From assembly GCA_016802295.1 (NCBI GenBank), contig JAESIW010000124.1, positions 124,001-188,000 of the forward strand: a stretch of DNA of 64,000 nt, read 5' to 3'. Under the pieces are notes generated by a model. It worked only from the letters and a program-made list of their open reading frames with translations. It was not told where the DNA came from and searched no databases. The position numbers and the translations under genes are program-made. Positions 45,501-57,837 of the stretch are shown one piece after another; position 1 is the first letter of the stretch, and every line of letters begins with the position of its first letter. The stretch is from Brachionus rotundiformis (Eukaryota; Rotifera; Eurotatoria; Ploima; Brachionidae).

Positions 45501-46238
45501 AATTTCCATCCAGACTAAAAACCACACAATTCTCTCAAACATGTTTTAATCAAATCATCAATAATTTATCTAATAAATTAAATTTTTTTTAATAAAACAT
45601 ACCTGTGCCTATCTAAATTTTAATTAAATAATTAATTTGAAAAATTTTTTTGTAATTATGTTTATCATCAAAAAATTCAAAGTTAATCAAGCTGAGATAT
45701 CAACAGGCCAGAACAGGGTTTGGCTCAATTTTTTTCTTAACTTATCAAATATTGATTCTCTTACATTTTGCCAAAAGCGTGCCAATTATCCTTATTAACA
45801 CTCCTACAAATATTTTAACATTAATAATTTATAGATTAAGCAAAATTAAAATCAAAAAATTAGTTATTAATATCTATTCTAGGCCAAACGCCTTAGAAAA
45901 ACTGTGCCAACAAAATTATTTAATTAATGACCAAATAGTTCTGGTAAAATAATTTGAAAAAAAGCTTACATGATATCGCCAAAGAACCAGTAGTTGTTGG
46001 TAACTTTGTTGAGAGCACTGATTGGCATGACAAAGAGGCCGACACACAAATCGGCAAAGGCCAGCGATATGATGTAATAGTTGGCCACTGACTTGAGGCT
46101 GCGCTCTTTGAAGACTGCCACTATGACCAGGACATTGCCGAACACGGTTACCAAAATAATCAGGCAGAGAAACAAGCCGAGTATCGGGCTGTTCCATTCG
46201 GGCTGCCATGCTTCAGTTCGGTTAAGATCATTTTCCAT
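39523..46238 (-). CDS. OAMB: Octopamine alpha1/OAMB-like biogenic amine GPCR
   Basis: Three exons on the minus strand, 46238-45970, 44136-43022 and 40280-39523. All junctions are GT-AG and in phase, giving 713 aa. TM1 has the GN pair at residues 34-35 and TM2 Asp63. The ECL1/TM3 block is ICDIWHSIDICAS with amine-binding Asp98, and the DRY motif is replaced by DRH (115-117). ECL2 has a Cys, and TM5 has serines in VFSSLVSFYIPL. TM6 is GVFIICWLPFF and TM7 is NSGCNPIIYAF with NPxxY. The third intracellular loop is long, contains LILRIHRGG and ends KFTKEQKAAKTLG. Both motifs are characteristic of arthropod OAMB receptors, which couple octopamine to calcium or cAMP signalling. CCPLC in the tail may be palmitoylated. 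The last intron (2.7 kb) holds LINE relics. The last two codons and stop come from a MITE. An alpha1-adrenergic-type relative cannot be excluded. Confidence 0.9.
40676..41765 (+). pseudogene. LINE 3' fragment interrupted by a MITE, inside the receptor intron
   Basis: Antisense to the receptor. Decayed frames give SKVEKDFGIYIHSVLKWDTQ, NRMLGLIKKAFKY, LLYCSMVRPHLE and KLRGDLIQM. After the MITE (41089-41482) they continue YKLVNNYEEI, KYDLRRNSYCLTRE and a tail that ends in a CTA trinucleotide run (41778-41792). It is the same family as 37908-38468. Stops and frameshifts are scattered throughout. Confidence 0.8.
41089..41482. mobile_element. 394-bp MITE with TACCGTAAT termini, inserted at a TA
   Basis: Left end TACCGTAATGCCTTGCCCCC, right end GGGGGGCAAGGTATTACGGTA. 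Arms of about 150 bp share GACATTAACTGCAGCATTTTT. Removing the element with one TA rejoins the flanking LINE frame as ...L-I-Q-M-Y-K-L-V-N-N..., which fixes the boundaries and a TA target duplication. There is no coding capacity. Confidence 0.92.
42243..42735 (+). pseudogene. Second LINE 3' fragment inside the receptor intron
   Basis: Reads IPHFDYAVQKWNPSM, then NMLEKVQEQATKI and RLSQRRVRGDSIEMYKLVN, the standard end of a CR1/Jockey-like RT protein. A decayed tail follows with AGTTGACTCAAATGTGGTAACA and a CTACTACTA end near 42719. It is antisense to the receptor gene. Confidence 0.8.
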
Positions 46239-49200
46239 CTTGGTATTTAAACTTGCTCAGCTTGCTTCTTTAGATAGCATTTAAAGTTTGTTTTATTATT
46301 TTTTTATTAGTTTTGTTTTGTTTTTATTATAACAAGAAAAATAATTTAAATGTAATTGAAATCTGAAAGCAATATGAAGAGAATAAAGAATAAAATATAA
46401 ATAACAATATATCTATTTATTAAAAAATAAAATTGAAAATAAAAGGTAAATATTGATCAAATAGTTACATTCAAAATTAGAAAAAAAAATCAATAATTTG
46501 ATTTTGAAAATGAAAAACTTATATTTGTTCAAGTTTAGTTCCGTTCGACTTTTTAATAACTTACTATAAATCTATTTTTTTTATTAAATTTTTATCATCA
46601 TAAACTTAAATAATTTATACGCAATATGTTTAAGTAAAAATAAAAATTTCATTTTTTTTCTAATTAATCGAAAATTAGTAATGGTATAGCAAAAAATTTC
46701 CAATCACCAGTAATTTTTTTATCAAAAATTTGTTTATTACATATTTGTTATTTCTTGTTATCTTGAACATTATTTCTATTTACAGAAAGTTTATATTGAC
46801 GCATTTTACTGCAAAAAAAATCAAAAAAAAGATTCTTAATGCTAGCTATATAAATAGATAAAAATAAATATGTTGAAAATTTAGTCAATAATTTATTAGT
46901 TTTTAAGTTTAAAGTTTAGACCAGCTTGTAGGCATTAGACTATCTAAAACTATGAAAAGGAGCTAAAAGTTCAAAAAAATAGATTAAAATACAGTTCGCT
47001 TTATTAGTTAAGTATGTAAGATAATTATTTTCATCTTTATTTATCTAATAACGCTTGTGAGGTTGAATATTAAATTAGCTTTGTCTTCCTGTCATATCCC
47101 TTTAATTTATTAATTAAAAAAATGTAAAAAAATTTTAAATTTACGTGATCAAGATCTTAGTTTTAATTTTCGAAAAAATAATTAACTCAAAATTTTCTAA
47201 TAAATAAAATTTTTTTTAAATTAAAACTGACAGCTTATTTATAATATGAAAAATATTAACTTTTAAGTTATGTAACATTTTTATTGTAATTAAAAATCAA
47301 ATTAATTAAGTTTAATTGTGTTTGTCAGTCCACTAAAAGTAGCTCTCTAATCATCTTGTAATACATTGGTAAAAATTTGGTCCTTTTTGTCAGAACAGGC
47401 TCAAAAAACAAACCAGAAATGACAACCCTGTTAAATTGCTTCGTTGGCAAAGTTTACCAAAATACCTAATTTAGATGTTTTAATTATTTGAAAGCTGCAT
47501 GTACCAAAAGTGAGAAAAAAATTTTAACATCATAAGAAAATATATTTTATTAAAAAAATTAACTTCCGGTTTAAATGGCTTTACTTTTTAAGTGCTGATG
47601 AGCATTTAATTAGACAGGCTAATAGCATGCTGGTTAATCTTAAACGACTACTTGCACCAAGCTGGAGTTAATCAAAAATTAATAACCTTCCTTAAATAAC
47701 TACATTTTGAAAAAATTAAATATAATTATTAATTTCTATGATATCAAAAAGAATAATTTTAATCCAGTGCATATAACGATTTGTTTCAATTATTAACTAT
47801 CTAATTTATTCTAAGAGTTAGTTGGCAAATTATCTCTAGAGAAGAAAAAAATCAAACTTTTGAAAATATTAGATAACTTGGCTTTAAAGCCAATTATGTT
47901 TGACTCAACGAGCTAATCCAATTACAGATTAACTAATAAAATTGTTTATCCTTAATTTGTTTAATTATTAAAAATAAAAAGAGAAGAAAAATTAATGTAG
48001 AAATTAAAAAAAAATAATTCCAACACGGGGTTAATATTGTCACTGAATTGCTTACTGGAAAATAAAGCCTCAGAGAGCTTAGTTTCTACTTAATTTGGTA
48101 TGCAGAGACTCAAGTCAAAATCAAGCTATTTTTCCAACTCATTAGATAAACACAGACATTTTCTTAATTAGGTATACAAAGCGGAATATGAAAATTGCGC
48201 AAAATAAATCTCTTTGATTAATAATTAACAAAAAAAAATTATTAGTAATTTTAATTAAATTCAGACAAAGCAGCAGTTGGTATTTTAGCTAGCCTGCATA
48301 TTTGTTTTGCCAAGTCTAAGCAATTAAATAGTTCAGCATTTTGTTTCTAATCGTCTTAAAGATTAGTAGTACCTTGGAGAGAACTATTTAGAGGAAATTT
48401 CAATTTTTGATTGATATCAAAATAATAAATTAACTTTTAATAAAAAGGAAGTAGGCTCGCGTTACAAACATATCACTCATAGTCTTCAATTTGCTTTACC
48501 AAGTACTCAAGTTCATCAATTTAGATAAAGTAAATATTAATTTTGGCTTAAATTAAAAATGAAGAAATTCGATAAGCTTTTGAAAATTGTCTATTGGAAT
48601 AAAAGTGGAAGACTTGGTGCAAAATTTTGTATTTATGGAAAAAAATCCAATTAAACTAAAATTAAATTTAAATAAATAATTATAATTAAGTTGATGTTGT
48701 ATTGAAGAGATAGAGCTATGTGCCTTAGTCCTAGTTCTTTGTCTAATTAGTATTTTCTCAAGTATCATAAGTAATTTAATAAACAAGCATTCACGTGATA
48801 TTTTTGGAAATACTTAATATTAATTCTTTAATTCTGCTTACTTTAATAAAGACACAAATTCAATAAAGCAAAAAATAAAAATCTGCTTCCTCCTAAGTTA
48901 AATATATTTTTTAATAAAAGCACTGAATTTTAGAGGCTTTGAATTAAGCCTTTTTTCCAGAGATTATTAGACTTATCTAAAACGGAAGCTCAGACTTCTT
49001 AGGCAATAAATGGTAGCATATTGTGATCCTTGAAGACATGTCTTTTTAAGTGTTCCAAGATGTTAAGTAATTTTATCTGCTGATTGACCATAAGTTTGAG
49101 TCAAAAACCAAACTCTCGAGAACAAAATTGATTAATAGGAATTTTTTTAAATAAAGATCAAACATGTCTCCTCTAATTTTTATAAGATTTAAAATAAAGA

Positions 49201-49639
49201 TAAATAAATCCTAAAATTAAAGACTAACACCAACAGAAGAGTACTTGTAAATTACTAATCAAAGATTATCATTTACTTAATTTATATTCGAACTTGAACA
49301 TATTCAGTGATAAGTTTCAATTGAATTTTTTTTCCAAAACTTTCCAGAAATTCCAATTAAATTGACATTAAAAATAAAATATGCCAAAATGAGCTTTAGA
49401 CTGTTAGCAAGCTTTTAAATTGATTGAATACCGTTTATAATTTAATATTAGCAAATTTTTAGACAAATAAATAGGAAATTAAATAAGTTAAATTTTAACT
49501 TGAGGAAAAAAAAATATTTTATAAGCAAATATTTTAAATTAAAAAAAACTTATTTTTAGATTTATGATTTTCGAAATTAATGAGAAGAATTAATAAAAAA
49601 ATTTGCTCATTATTTTTATTTTATCAAATTAATTAAATT
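46239..49639. other. AT-rich intergenic DNA upstream of the receptor
   Basis: No gene recognised in 3.4 kb. The receptor promoter should lie near 46240-46400, but I see no clear TATA box. The minus-strand frame at 48553-48786 looks accidental (Ile/Leu/Lys-rich, AT-driven composition). Confidence 0.4.
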
Positions 49640-49649
49640 TACCCTTGCA

Positions 49650-51480
49650 GTAAATCTCTGTATACAAATGGTCAATATTTTTATCCACAATTCCACTTGG
49701 TCCATAATAAACAACTTTTCTAAATGCCAAAAAACCTCTACATTCCAGGTTACCAAATGGACAATATTTTTCAATTAGAAAATTTATTAAAGCGATTAAT
49801 CAAACCGCACAAAAAGAAAATTGGTACAACTTTTTACAATAGACAACGAAAAAAGACACTATCTCTATCTAATTTTCTTACAGTGTCACTACAAACGTTT
49901 CATGACAAGTGTTATTCTTACTTCAGGTTCATCTATTGCACACTTTATCACTCTAATTCTTAAAATGTATCTTTTCCAAGTTAAAAAGTTGGTACCAAAG
50001 ACCCAATAAACTTTCTTAACTACATAAATTTGCTTTTTTTAGTAGCTAACCAAAAAAATATAAAAACTCAACACAATCAGAGAGACCAAGGGTAAAAATC
50101 TCAAAAAGGCATGATCGAGCTAAATAATTTAATAATAGTTAAATTAGAGCTAAAAAAGTATTTCTTTGGTAATTAAAAATTTGCAAAATTTAAAGCAAAG
50201 TAAAATTTTTGATCAAATTTCAAGCGCTTAGTCTAGCTCAAACATTTTTAGATGCGCAATTAAATTTCATTGCATTTTTAGAAATTACAATCCTTTTTTT
50301 CAAAAGTTTGAAAATAAAGCTCTGAAATGTTAAAAGAATAAAAAATCAGCGATGAAATTTAATTGCGCATCTAAAAATGTTTGAGCAAGACTAAGCGCTT
50401 GAAATTTGATCAAAAATTTTACTTTGCTAAAATTTAATAAAAATTATATTGATATTATTATGAATCCTTGGCTCAAAGTGATCAAACTCACACTAAAATT
50501 TTTTAAAGATAACCAGAAATATAAAAAATTGTTGTTATTAATTTTTAAAAATATAATTCTTGTCTATAAATAATTTATTTACCAATTTGAAAAAATAAAA
50601 TTTTATTATTATTATTTAAATATAAAATAATGAATAAAATTAATGAAATTATTTGACTGTCTGAGTTTGTCTTTAAGGATCAACAGCTTGAAAAAGTTAC
50701 TTTCAGTGGCAATGCAGGAGAACAGCTTGGAAAAAAGAGCGAAAGTAGTATGCCACAAAATAGATAATTTCTACATAATCAAATTAAAATTAGACAAAAA
50801 TAAAAATAAAAAAACTATAAGTTAATTTACGTCAATAGAAAGGAAAAAAATGGCATAAAAATTTAGCTCTATTTTGCCTATCGGATCTTGCCACGACAAT
50901 AAATTTTCTTTCTGGCAAGAACATGACACACGAGTAAATTTTCCTCCCATTCCTAATAATAGATCATGCTGATTTTCTAAATCAGCATATGTGATAGACA
51001 ACAAAAAGATTCCTAACTAATGAATAAATTAAAATGGCTAGAATTTTATTGAAAAAAAATATTCAAACTAATAAACTAAATTGGTGCCTATTTATTTCAT
51101 CTAATTATTGGATAATTTTGACTTTAGTTTATAGGCCTAAATAATAATTTAAAATATGAACATTTTTTTCAAATCAATCTATTGCTAGCTTTTAGAAGAC
51201 ATGTTGATTTGAGGCTGATTTAATATCTACAAATAACAATGAACAAATTATCCTGGTCTTTAGTCTATCAATTGGTGAATATTTCTTAAATTAAATTAGC
51301 ATACTCTTTATCTTGATTGAGCTTCCTTTTTAATCCTAAAATTTACCTAAGCTTAAACTTTGCTTAAACATAGATAAACTTCTCTTTTGGCATTTAGCTT
51401 CGAACCAGAATGAGATGGAAGCGGGTCCGAGTCGGGCTGACGCAACCAGATCCCAGCATGCTTTATTCAATTAAAAATAT
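49650..51480 (-). other. Possible short exons of an unrecognised minus-strand gene
   Basis: Several minus-strand stretches look coding rather than random and are bounded by GT/AG signals. 51470-51370 gives WLRQPDSDPLPSHSGSKLN. 51009-50829 gives SITYADLENQHDLLLGMGG and VSCSCQKENLLSWQDPIGK before a GTAAAT donor. 50768-50692 follows after a 60-nt intron-sized gap. 50000-49910 gives WVFGTNFLTWKRY up to a GTAAGA donor. 49730-49650 gives CPFGNLECRGFLAFRKVV and YYGPSGIVDKNIDHLY. I recognise no family, the exons cannot be joined with confidence, and one carries an in-frame TGA. It may be a fast-evolving gene or a pseudogene. Confidence 0.3.
50197..50427. mobile_element. 231-bp palindromic MITE, copy 2
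   Basis: Same termini (GCAAAGTAAAATTTTT ... AAAATTTTACTTTGC) and exactly the same length as the copy at 39301-39531, with the same CAAGCGCTTAGTCTAGCTCA type arm. Confidence 0.9.
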
Positions 51481-52959
51481 GGCTTATAAATAGTCTTGAT
51501 TGTTAATATCTTTTTTTGGTTTATGTTTACAGAAAATAAGATCTCTTCCTTATTAAATCGAGAATATACTTAGATAAGAATTTTTATTTTAATTACTGAT
51601 TTTTATCTATAATAGTATGATTTATTTGATTGTGTTAAATGTTAATGGAAAGAGGCAGTCTTGTTTAAAAGATGGGACATTTTCTCAGACATGATTCCAT
51701 TAAGATGCTTTGAAAAGCCTTATTTAACATTTGTAAAATATTTATTTTAAATTGAATCATTAATCAATTTAATGAGTTCACTCACTTAGTTGCTGGAATT
51801 ATCTAATTTTAAATTCTTTTATTTAAAAACACTTTTGTTCAATATTCCATTTGTGCATATGTTCAGCCTTGCCAATAATTTTTCCTATTTTTGTTAGATG
51901 CTTCTTGATCAGGCTTTGGAATTGATTAATAATTAAAATTACATTAATTTAACTTTAAGTTTTTAAATTTTTAAGCTGTCGGTCATCTATCTATGGGAAT
52001 AAGTGGTTTATTAAATTAAAACTATCAATTGTTACAGTCAATGTTTTATACATTTCAACTTAGTAAAAGTTAATCTGTTATAACTTTAGCTAAAATATAA
52101 CAAATTTAAAATTTATGATTCAATCTGTCAACATAGTATCTTGAAAAGTATAAAAACATAATTATACTTGTTAGTCTGTGTAACAGAATAATGAAATTAT
52201 CTTATAAAAATATCTTCAATTACATCTATCAAAGTTATATAATAAAATTATTAAATATTTTAAAAAATTAAAGTAATTCATAAAATTGCAATCAAAATTT
52301 AAGTTTTCAATTAATTCAATTTGACAAGATTAACAAAAACATATTTTTAAAAATATATAATTTTACAATATTAATTAATTGACACAGTTTTTTTTTTCAG
52401 AATCCTCAATCAAAACGGTTACGTGTAAAAGGATTTAATAATTTTATAATCTATTAAATAAAATTTAATTATATTATCTTTTTATGATAAATATTTATTT
52501 AATGATTTAGTGAAATAACACAAATAAAAACAGCTAAATTATTGAAAAATACAAATGAAAACAAATATTTTTTAAATTAATTGAAAAAAAATTTTAATAA
52601 ACGATATTGTAATTTCTTATGTTAAAATTCTGAATATAATGAATAAAATCTCTGATAATAAGTAATAATTCTAAATTGAACATTAATTTATGTTGAATTG
52701 AGAACTTAAGTTGTAAAAATATATTTGATAAGGATACAAGTGTTTGCAAAAGAACTTTATTAAAATATTTATTTAAAAAAATTAAAAGATAAATCTAATG
52801 TAAATATATATATTATTATTATATTACTATTATATTATTTTTCATTAATTATTTAAAATAAATGAGGGAAAATATTAAAAATAATTAATTAAAAAAGTTT
52901 TATTTAAATTTAGGAAATAAATAATAATTAGAAAAAATGGTAAAAATATTTACAATATA
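51481..52959. other. AT-rich intergenic DNA
   Basis: Nothing recognised beyond AT-rich sequence. Confidence 0.4.
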
Positions 52960-54600
52960 AATTATTTATCAAGTATCACAAATTTTTACTGTTGCACAAC
53001 TTTTTTTGTTTACTTCGAGTATTTTTAAACCAGGTTTGTACGGTAGACATGGAAACTGAGAGCTTTTGAGCGGCCATTTCAAGCTGTTCTTTTGAAGGGT
53101 AAATGGTATCTCTGAATATTGCAAGCAAATATTTCTTCTGTTCCATGGTAAACTGTGTGCGAATTCTTCTTTTTTTTGCATTTTCTTCTTTAACCACATG
53201 TTCGTGAGCTTCATCCAATTCCTGAGCAACTACTTTTGAATGGACCACTTGTTCCCTTGAGTTTTGCTGAGCAACGTTTTGATAATTGTATGATGGTAGA
53301 GAGTAATTATTATTAGAGTAATAATAATTGTCAGCATAGTTGTTGTAATAGTTATAATATGATGGATATGTGCCATAGCCAAAGTCTGAATTCAAAGCAT
53401 AAGAATACGAGCTATAGTGTGATTGAGGTGATGAGAAATAGCAGCTCGAATCACTGCTTAAGTTTGACTGCTCTGGAGAAGTTAAATAAATGGAACTATT
53501 GGAAAGAGCATGTGGTGGAGTGGTCGAGTGACGTGAATAATCCAAATAGTTACCATTATACACAAAACTTTCTTGGTTATTCATTTTTTAAATATTTTTT
53601 TTCTTTTCAAAGCTATTATCTAACCAATATATCAAACCACTTTTTATATCGATCTTTTTTGGTCAATTAGACCAAATTAGCTCAATATTGGTCTTCGTTC
53701 ATAAAATAAATGAACATTATCAGTACTAGAAACCAATTCAGGTGAATTAATTGTGCACACGAAAACCACATTAATTGACCACTTATTTTACTTTAATTAA
53801 ATTAAATACAACACTGATTAATTGAATGTTTAACAATAATAATCAATTAGGATAATTAAACTAAAAAATTTTCAATTTTTAAATTTGAATAAAATATTTA
53901 TTGTTATTATATTTAGATTAATTAAAATTTTAAATACAAACTTTTTAATTAAAAGCATTTTTTGTTTTTTAATTAATTTATTAAATCAATAATAACTATA
54001 TAACCTTAAACTTTTCATCACCAGATCTGCAACTAAAAGTATAAGATAAATTATTAACAATTTTCCCTTCAAATTAATATCCTAATTAACTGAAACTTAC
54101 CTTCAATTATAACAAATCACCCAAGTCGTATTTTAAATTTAATTGATTATTTTCCATATTTAATTGATATATTGTTATTCATTCCTTCTGTATTCACCGT
54201 AAAAGAGACCATAAGCTAAAGCCTCGTAAATTTTGTTATACAATAGAAAAAAAAATTAAAAAAATTTTAAAAATGATTTTATTTTAAATAAATAATATTC
54301 CATATTTTGATAGCTTCTATTATAAAAAATACAAATATTTATTTTAAAAACATTAAAATTTTGAAGTATCTTGGTTTTTTCTTCCATTATTTTTTTTACT
54401 CTCTAAATGAAATGAACTAAATTAAAAACTCATAAATTAACCAATTTAATAAATTTAAAAAATACATTACTTGGTGTAAACCCTGTTCTTGGCATCCCAT
54501 GATTCACTTCTCTTCATTTTCAAGCTTATTGAATCATTGCTTTTCTCTCTTTTCAAATTACATTTACTTTCGAATCTTCTGTCTATTTTGCTTTTCACCA
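52960..54600 (-). repeat. Inverted duplication, left arm (pairs with 57838-59295)
   Basis: The homeobox gene, its upstream region and the 3' end of the neighbouring membrane-protein gene recur in opposite orientation. Coding parts are nearly identical. The upstream 250 bp are moderately conserved, for example TGTGCACAATTAATT and GAACGAAGACCAATATTGAG. The middle (53810-54370) is poorly conserved. The last 230 bp, containing the end of the membrane-protein gene, match well again. Confidence 0.88.
52976..53584 (-). CDS. Divergent K50 homeodomain protein, copy 1
   Basis: Single-exon ATG-to-TGA frame, 202 aa. Residues 1-110 are rich in Tyr, Ser and Asn (a run such as YYNYYNNYADNYYYSNNNY), a low-complexity region typical of transcription-factor activation parts. 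A homeodomain of exactly 60 residues spans about 138-197. Arg5, Phe8, Leu16, Phe20, Tyr25, Trp48, Phe49, Asn51 and Arg53 are in place. Position 50 is Lys (TWFKNTRSKQKK), as in bicoid/Otx/Six-type proteins that prefer TAATCC. Position 52 is Thr. It is a nuclear sequence-specific DNA binder; the class cannot be assigned by eye. A nearly identical gene lies in opposite orientation at 58618-59226. Confidence 0.9.
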   Translation of the reverse strand: MNNQESFVYNGNYLDYSRHSTTPPHALSNSSIYLTSPEQSNLSSDSSCYFSSPQSHYSSYSYALNSDFGYGTYPSYYNYYNNYADNYYYSNNNYSLPSYNYQNVAQQNSREQVVHSKVVAQELDEAHEHVVKEENAKKRRIRTQFTMEQKKYLLAIFRDTIYPSKEQLEMAAQKLSVSMSTVQTWFKNTRSKQKKLCNSKNL

Positions 54601-55056
54601 CAGAGTTATTTTTAGAATAGCCAGAAGATTCAAAAGAAGCCTTTGCCACTGCTCTTGGCGTTTCGTATTGCTCTCTTAGCTGACTGTTTAGTACATACTC
54701 GTAGTCATAAATATAATCCTCTATATCATTGCTTATTTTTGAGCTTGTAGCCACATAGTCAGCCTCGTAGTCGTCCATTCTTGACTCTCTCTGACTTGGT
54801 GTAATGACACGTGTGTGGAACTTTAAAAAATTCTGCAAATAATCAATTACATGGTCTTGAATTGAGTATATCCTGAATAAAGTGTACATTAAAAGTGCCA
54901 AGTTGACTATGGAAAGAAATAGTAGACATCCAACAAGCGAATTGGTGGTCCTAAAAACAGAGCCCATATTCTGCTGGACACGCTCTAGCTTATCCACAAC
55001 TGCGTTTATTTTTTGCTCACTGGTGTTCAAATGGTTTAATAGCATTTTTATCAGTT
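54467..55056 (-). CDS. Single-pass membrane protein of unknown family
   Basis: The exon opens after a good acceptor (TTTTTTTTTACAG, ending at 55057). The first ATG is at 55045 and TAA ends at 54467, giving 192 aa from that ATG. Residues 1-35 look amphipathic or coiled-coil-like (INAVVDKLERVQQNMG). One transmembrane segment is at about 38-60 (VGCLLFLSIVNLALLMYTLF). The rest is hydrophilic, acidic and Tyr-rich (MDDYEADYVATSS, IEDYIYDYEYV), then Lys/Ser-rich. The acceptor means an upstream exon exists, coding or 5' leader; I did not find it. I recognise no family. Its last 38 or so codons are duplicated at 57838-57951. Confidence 0.6.
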
Positions 55057-55531
55057 CTGTAAAAAAAAATAAATATCTAAATGAATGAATAAATGAATAT
55101 TTTGTTTTATTTAAAAAGATCTTTGGCCAATCTTACATTTTAAAATTAAAAAGGATAAATTTTTGAACTTTTAATTTTTGGTATGATCTTTGAATGAGAA
55201 AAAAAGGATCTTAAAAAAAATTTCTAGTCAGAGGTTTGGTAATTTTATTAGATTTTTTATTATTGAAAAAAATTATTTATATAGAGTATTAAGTGTTGAT
55301 TAATTAGAGTAGGTGGTAAAGCGGCTAGTTTAACTTTGTTGATTACCGTAATATCAACACAACACTTTAAAGCATATAATTTACCTTTTTTCAATATGAT
55401 ACAAAAAATGAATATGATAGATAGTAAAAGAGTCAAAAATATTTATGCCAATCTGTAGCCTATGGATATATAGTTCTAAAGGTATTTACCACCAGGAGAA
55501 CTAAAGTTTTGTAAAGACAACAAAAAAATTC

Positions 55532-56590
55532 TTATATTTTTATTTTATTAAAATCAAAAGGAAAAATGTCCAGTGCACTATCATTTAAAAATTTTTTCTT
55601 TAAATTAAATTTATCTATTAAATTTTTGATTATACATTCTTTTTTCAAAGCACATGATAACCAAACTTTCATTATTAATGCATTAATGAAATTTCTTTTC
55701 ACCAAAATATGTTTTGATTCGAACATAAATAGATCTGAATTTCTTGCATTAGATTCGCCAAACCAGCCAATTCCAGCTTTGTTTAAGTTATGAACAGCGT
55801 TCCAGATAAATTCTGGCCCAAAATCAATCGCAATATCAATAAATAAAACAAAGCTACCTTTTTTTATTTTATTCAATGTTTCCTTTATTCAAAAAAAAAA
55901 TATTTTCAAAAAATTTTTTTTAAGTTTTTAATTTACCTGTATGAATGCTGGCTTCCAGCATTGTGTTTTAAAATTTTTAAAATGAGCTGGATAAAAACTA
56001 GTCCTAAAAGGTTCTATTGTTATTTCGCAGCTGGCTTTTACTTCCCCAATCATTTGAGCATCCATGCCAAGATCATAAACAATTAATTTATTTTTTGGAA
56101 AATACATCTTTTTAAATTCTAAAAGCTTTTTCATACGAAGTGAAAATTTTTTTTTTCCATAAGTCAACAAAACAAGTGAGTTGATGATGGCGCCAACTGG
56201 TTCTGAATGCTTTTCATTCAGTTCAAGTGTCATTTTGAAAAATTGACCATTTAACTGAACAAAGTCATCCGGCGAAAGGGTGAAATAGTTTCTTATCTCT
56301 TGCTGGAAGATAACTTGAGTCTTTGGAAGTGGCAGCCTATGCTTCAGATGAACCTTTATCTCATTTAAAGAAATAAGTTGAAATCTTCTGCAGGAAATAA
56401 AGTGTTCTAGTTCAACAAAATGAAGTTTTTTTAAGATTGCGTTTAAGGTCTCTCGTTTGACTAGCACTTTTTTTGGGCCATTTTTACTTTGCTTTAATTT
56501 GCAGTAAAGAAAAATGTCCAATAATAAAAAAATTACTAAAGAGTACAGAAGACTTTTGGTAGCATTGTGTTTCAAATAATTTTTAAGCAT
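55532..56590 (-). CDS. Type II membrane glycosyltransferase-like protein (DUF1647-like)
   Basis: Two exons, 56590-55937 and 55882-55532, flank a 54-nt GT-AG intron in phase 0; the product is 334 aa. Residues about 13-31 are a signal anchor (KSLLYSLVIFLLLDIFLYC) after a short cytoplasmic tail, the layout of Golgi glycosyltransferases. The C-terminal half has KLIVYDLGMDAQ, then FRTSFYPAHFKN, WKPAFIQETLNKIKKGSF and VLFIDIAIDF. This order (Y-D-L-G, Y-P, W-K-P, D-x-A/S-I) resembles the animal DUF1647 family of presumed glycosyltransferases. The match is by eye and no donor or acceptor sugar can be named. The middle segment (60-130) is unusual. Confidence 0.68.
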
Positions 56591-57837
56591 TTTATTTTTA
56601 AATTCTTATAAAACTAAATTTCAAACTTTCAAATCTGAATCAAACATTAAGAAATAAAACAAAAAGAACGGGTTTTTTTCTTGTTACAGTTTTAAAAGGG
56701 AACATTTATAAAAAAATATTGTTTTTTGTTTTCTTGTATTTTAAAACAAGCTTTTATTTTATTTTTAAAGATTTTCATAAGGATTAAAGGAGAAAAAATG
56801 TTTAGTGTTACTTAATGAAAAAAAAACGAAATTTTTAATTTCGAATTAAAAAGCCCTTATAACTAGAAAAGCTAAAAATAAATTAATTGTTTATGATATT
56901 GAAACGACAAAAAATTTCAAACGCTCAAAATCCCAAAAGTTTTTAAAATTTTTTCTTTTTCAAAGGCCAATTTCATATTTATACTCAGATATTGTATTAA
57001 TATATATATCCATTATCAATTATTGCTTTGATTTTACCTAAATAGCTAAATTATAAATCTAGTAAAAAAATTTAGGTATTAAGTTTGTCCAGTATGTCCG
57101 TTGACGGCTCAGAATTGAGATACAGAATAAGCTAGCAAAAAATCAGGATCTGTCTTGATTATTTTTGTTTAAAAAACATCTGAAATGAAGCATCCATTTT
57201 ACTTTTAAATCTCTGAGAACTGAGAAAGATAATTTTTGACGAAAAAATTTAATTTATTCCTATACTCTCTTGATGTTGCTAGTAAATAATAATAATCCCT
57301 ACGTTAGTCATTTACTGCTTTTCACATTTAAATTTTCTTTTTCGAGTGTATTCATATCAATTAGAACTAACTATTTTAAAATTTGTGTTTTATTGATCCC
57401 AATTGTCTAATGTCGCTTTAAAATTAACTGACTAATTCAAACATTAAGAAATTAGTTTTTTCAGCAAAGTAAAATATTTGATCAAATTTCAAGCGCTCAA
57501 TCTTGCTCAAACATTTTTAGATGCGCAAATAAATTTCATTGCATTTTTATAAATTACAATCCTTTTTCAAAAGTTAAAAAAAAAGCTATGAAATGTTGAA
57601 ATTTAATAAAAAAATAATCAAAGTATTAAAAATGTTACAATAAAATGTTACAATATTAGGAAAATTATTGATGTTAAAAATTATAAAACTGTTAAAAGAT
57701 TTCTAAAAGAAAATAAATATTCCAATTTTTAGATAGCATTTTTATTTGTTTATTAATTAAAAATCAAAAATTTTTTATGAACAAGATCATACGATATTCG
57801 ATCTTTTGAAAAACTAACTTTTTTTTCTGAAAAATAG
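56591..57837. other. Intergenic DNA at the centre of the inverted duplication
   Basis: No gene. It holds a half copy of the palindromic MITE at 57474-57600; otherwise only AT-rich DNA is visible. Confidence 0.45.
57474..57600. mobile_element. Half copy of the 231-bp palindromic MITE
   Basis: Starts GCAAAGTAAAATATTTGATC and follows the left arm and centre of the copies at 39301 and 50197, then ends near 57600 without the right arm. Confidence 0.8.

Noticed and set aside
45916..46284. Alternative frames over receptor exon 1 (45916-46209 minus, 46081-46284 plus)
   Set aside because: The frame with TM1-TM2 motifs splices correctly to exon 2; the others show no domain.
49650..49840. TGA as a readthrough or selenocysteine codon in the possible exon
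   Set aside because: No SECIS-like hairpin identified, and the exon assignment itself is weak.
53359..53670. Antisense frames in both homeobox genes (also 52969-53229 frame +2, 58643-58843, 58973-59233)
   Set aside because: Overlap the homeodomain gene in another frame and are identical in both copies only because the gene is.
54185..54245. Minus-strand stretch reading KIYEALAYGLFYGEYRRNE before a stop
   Set aside because: Looks coding-like, but I could not connect it in frame to the membrane-protein gene upstream, and it is absent from the duplicated arm.
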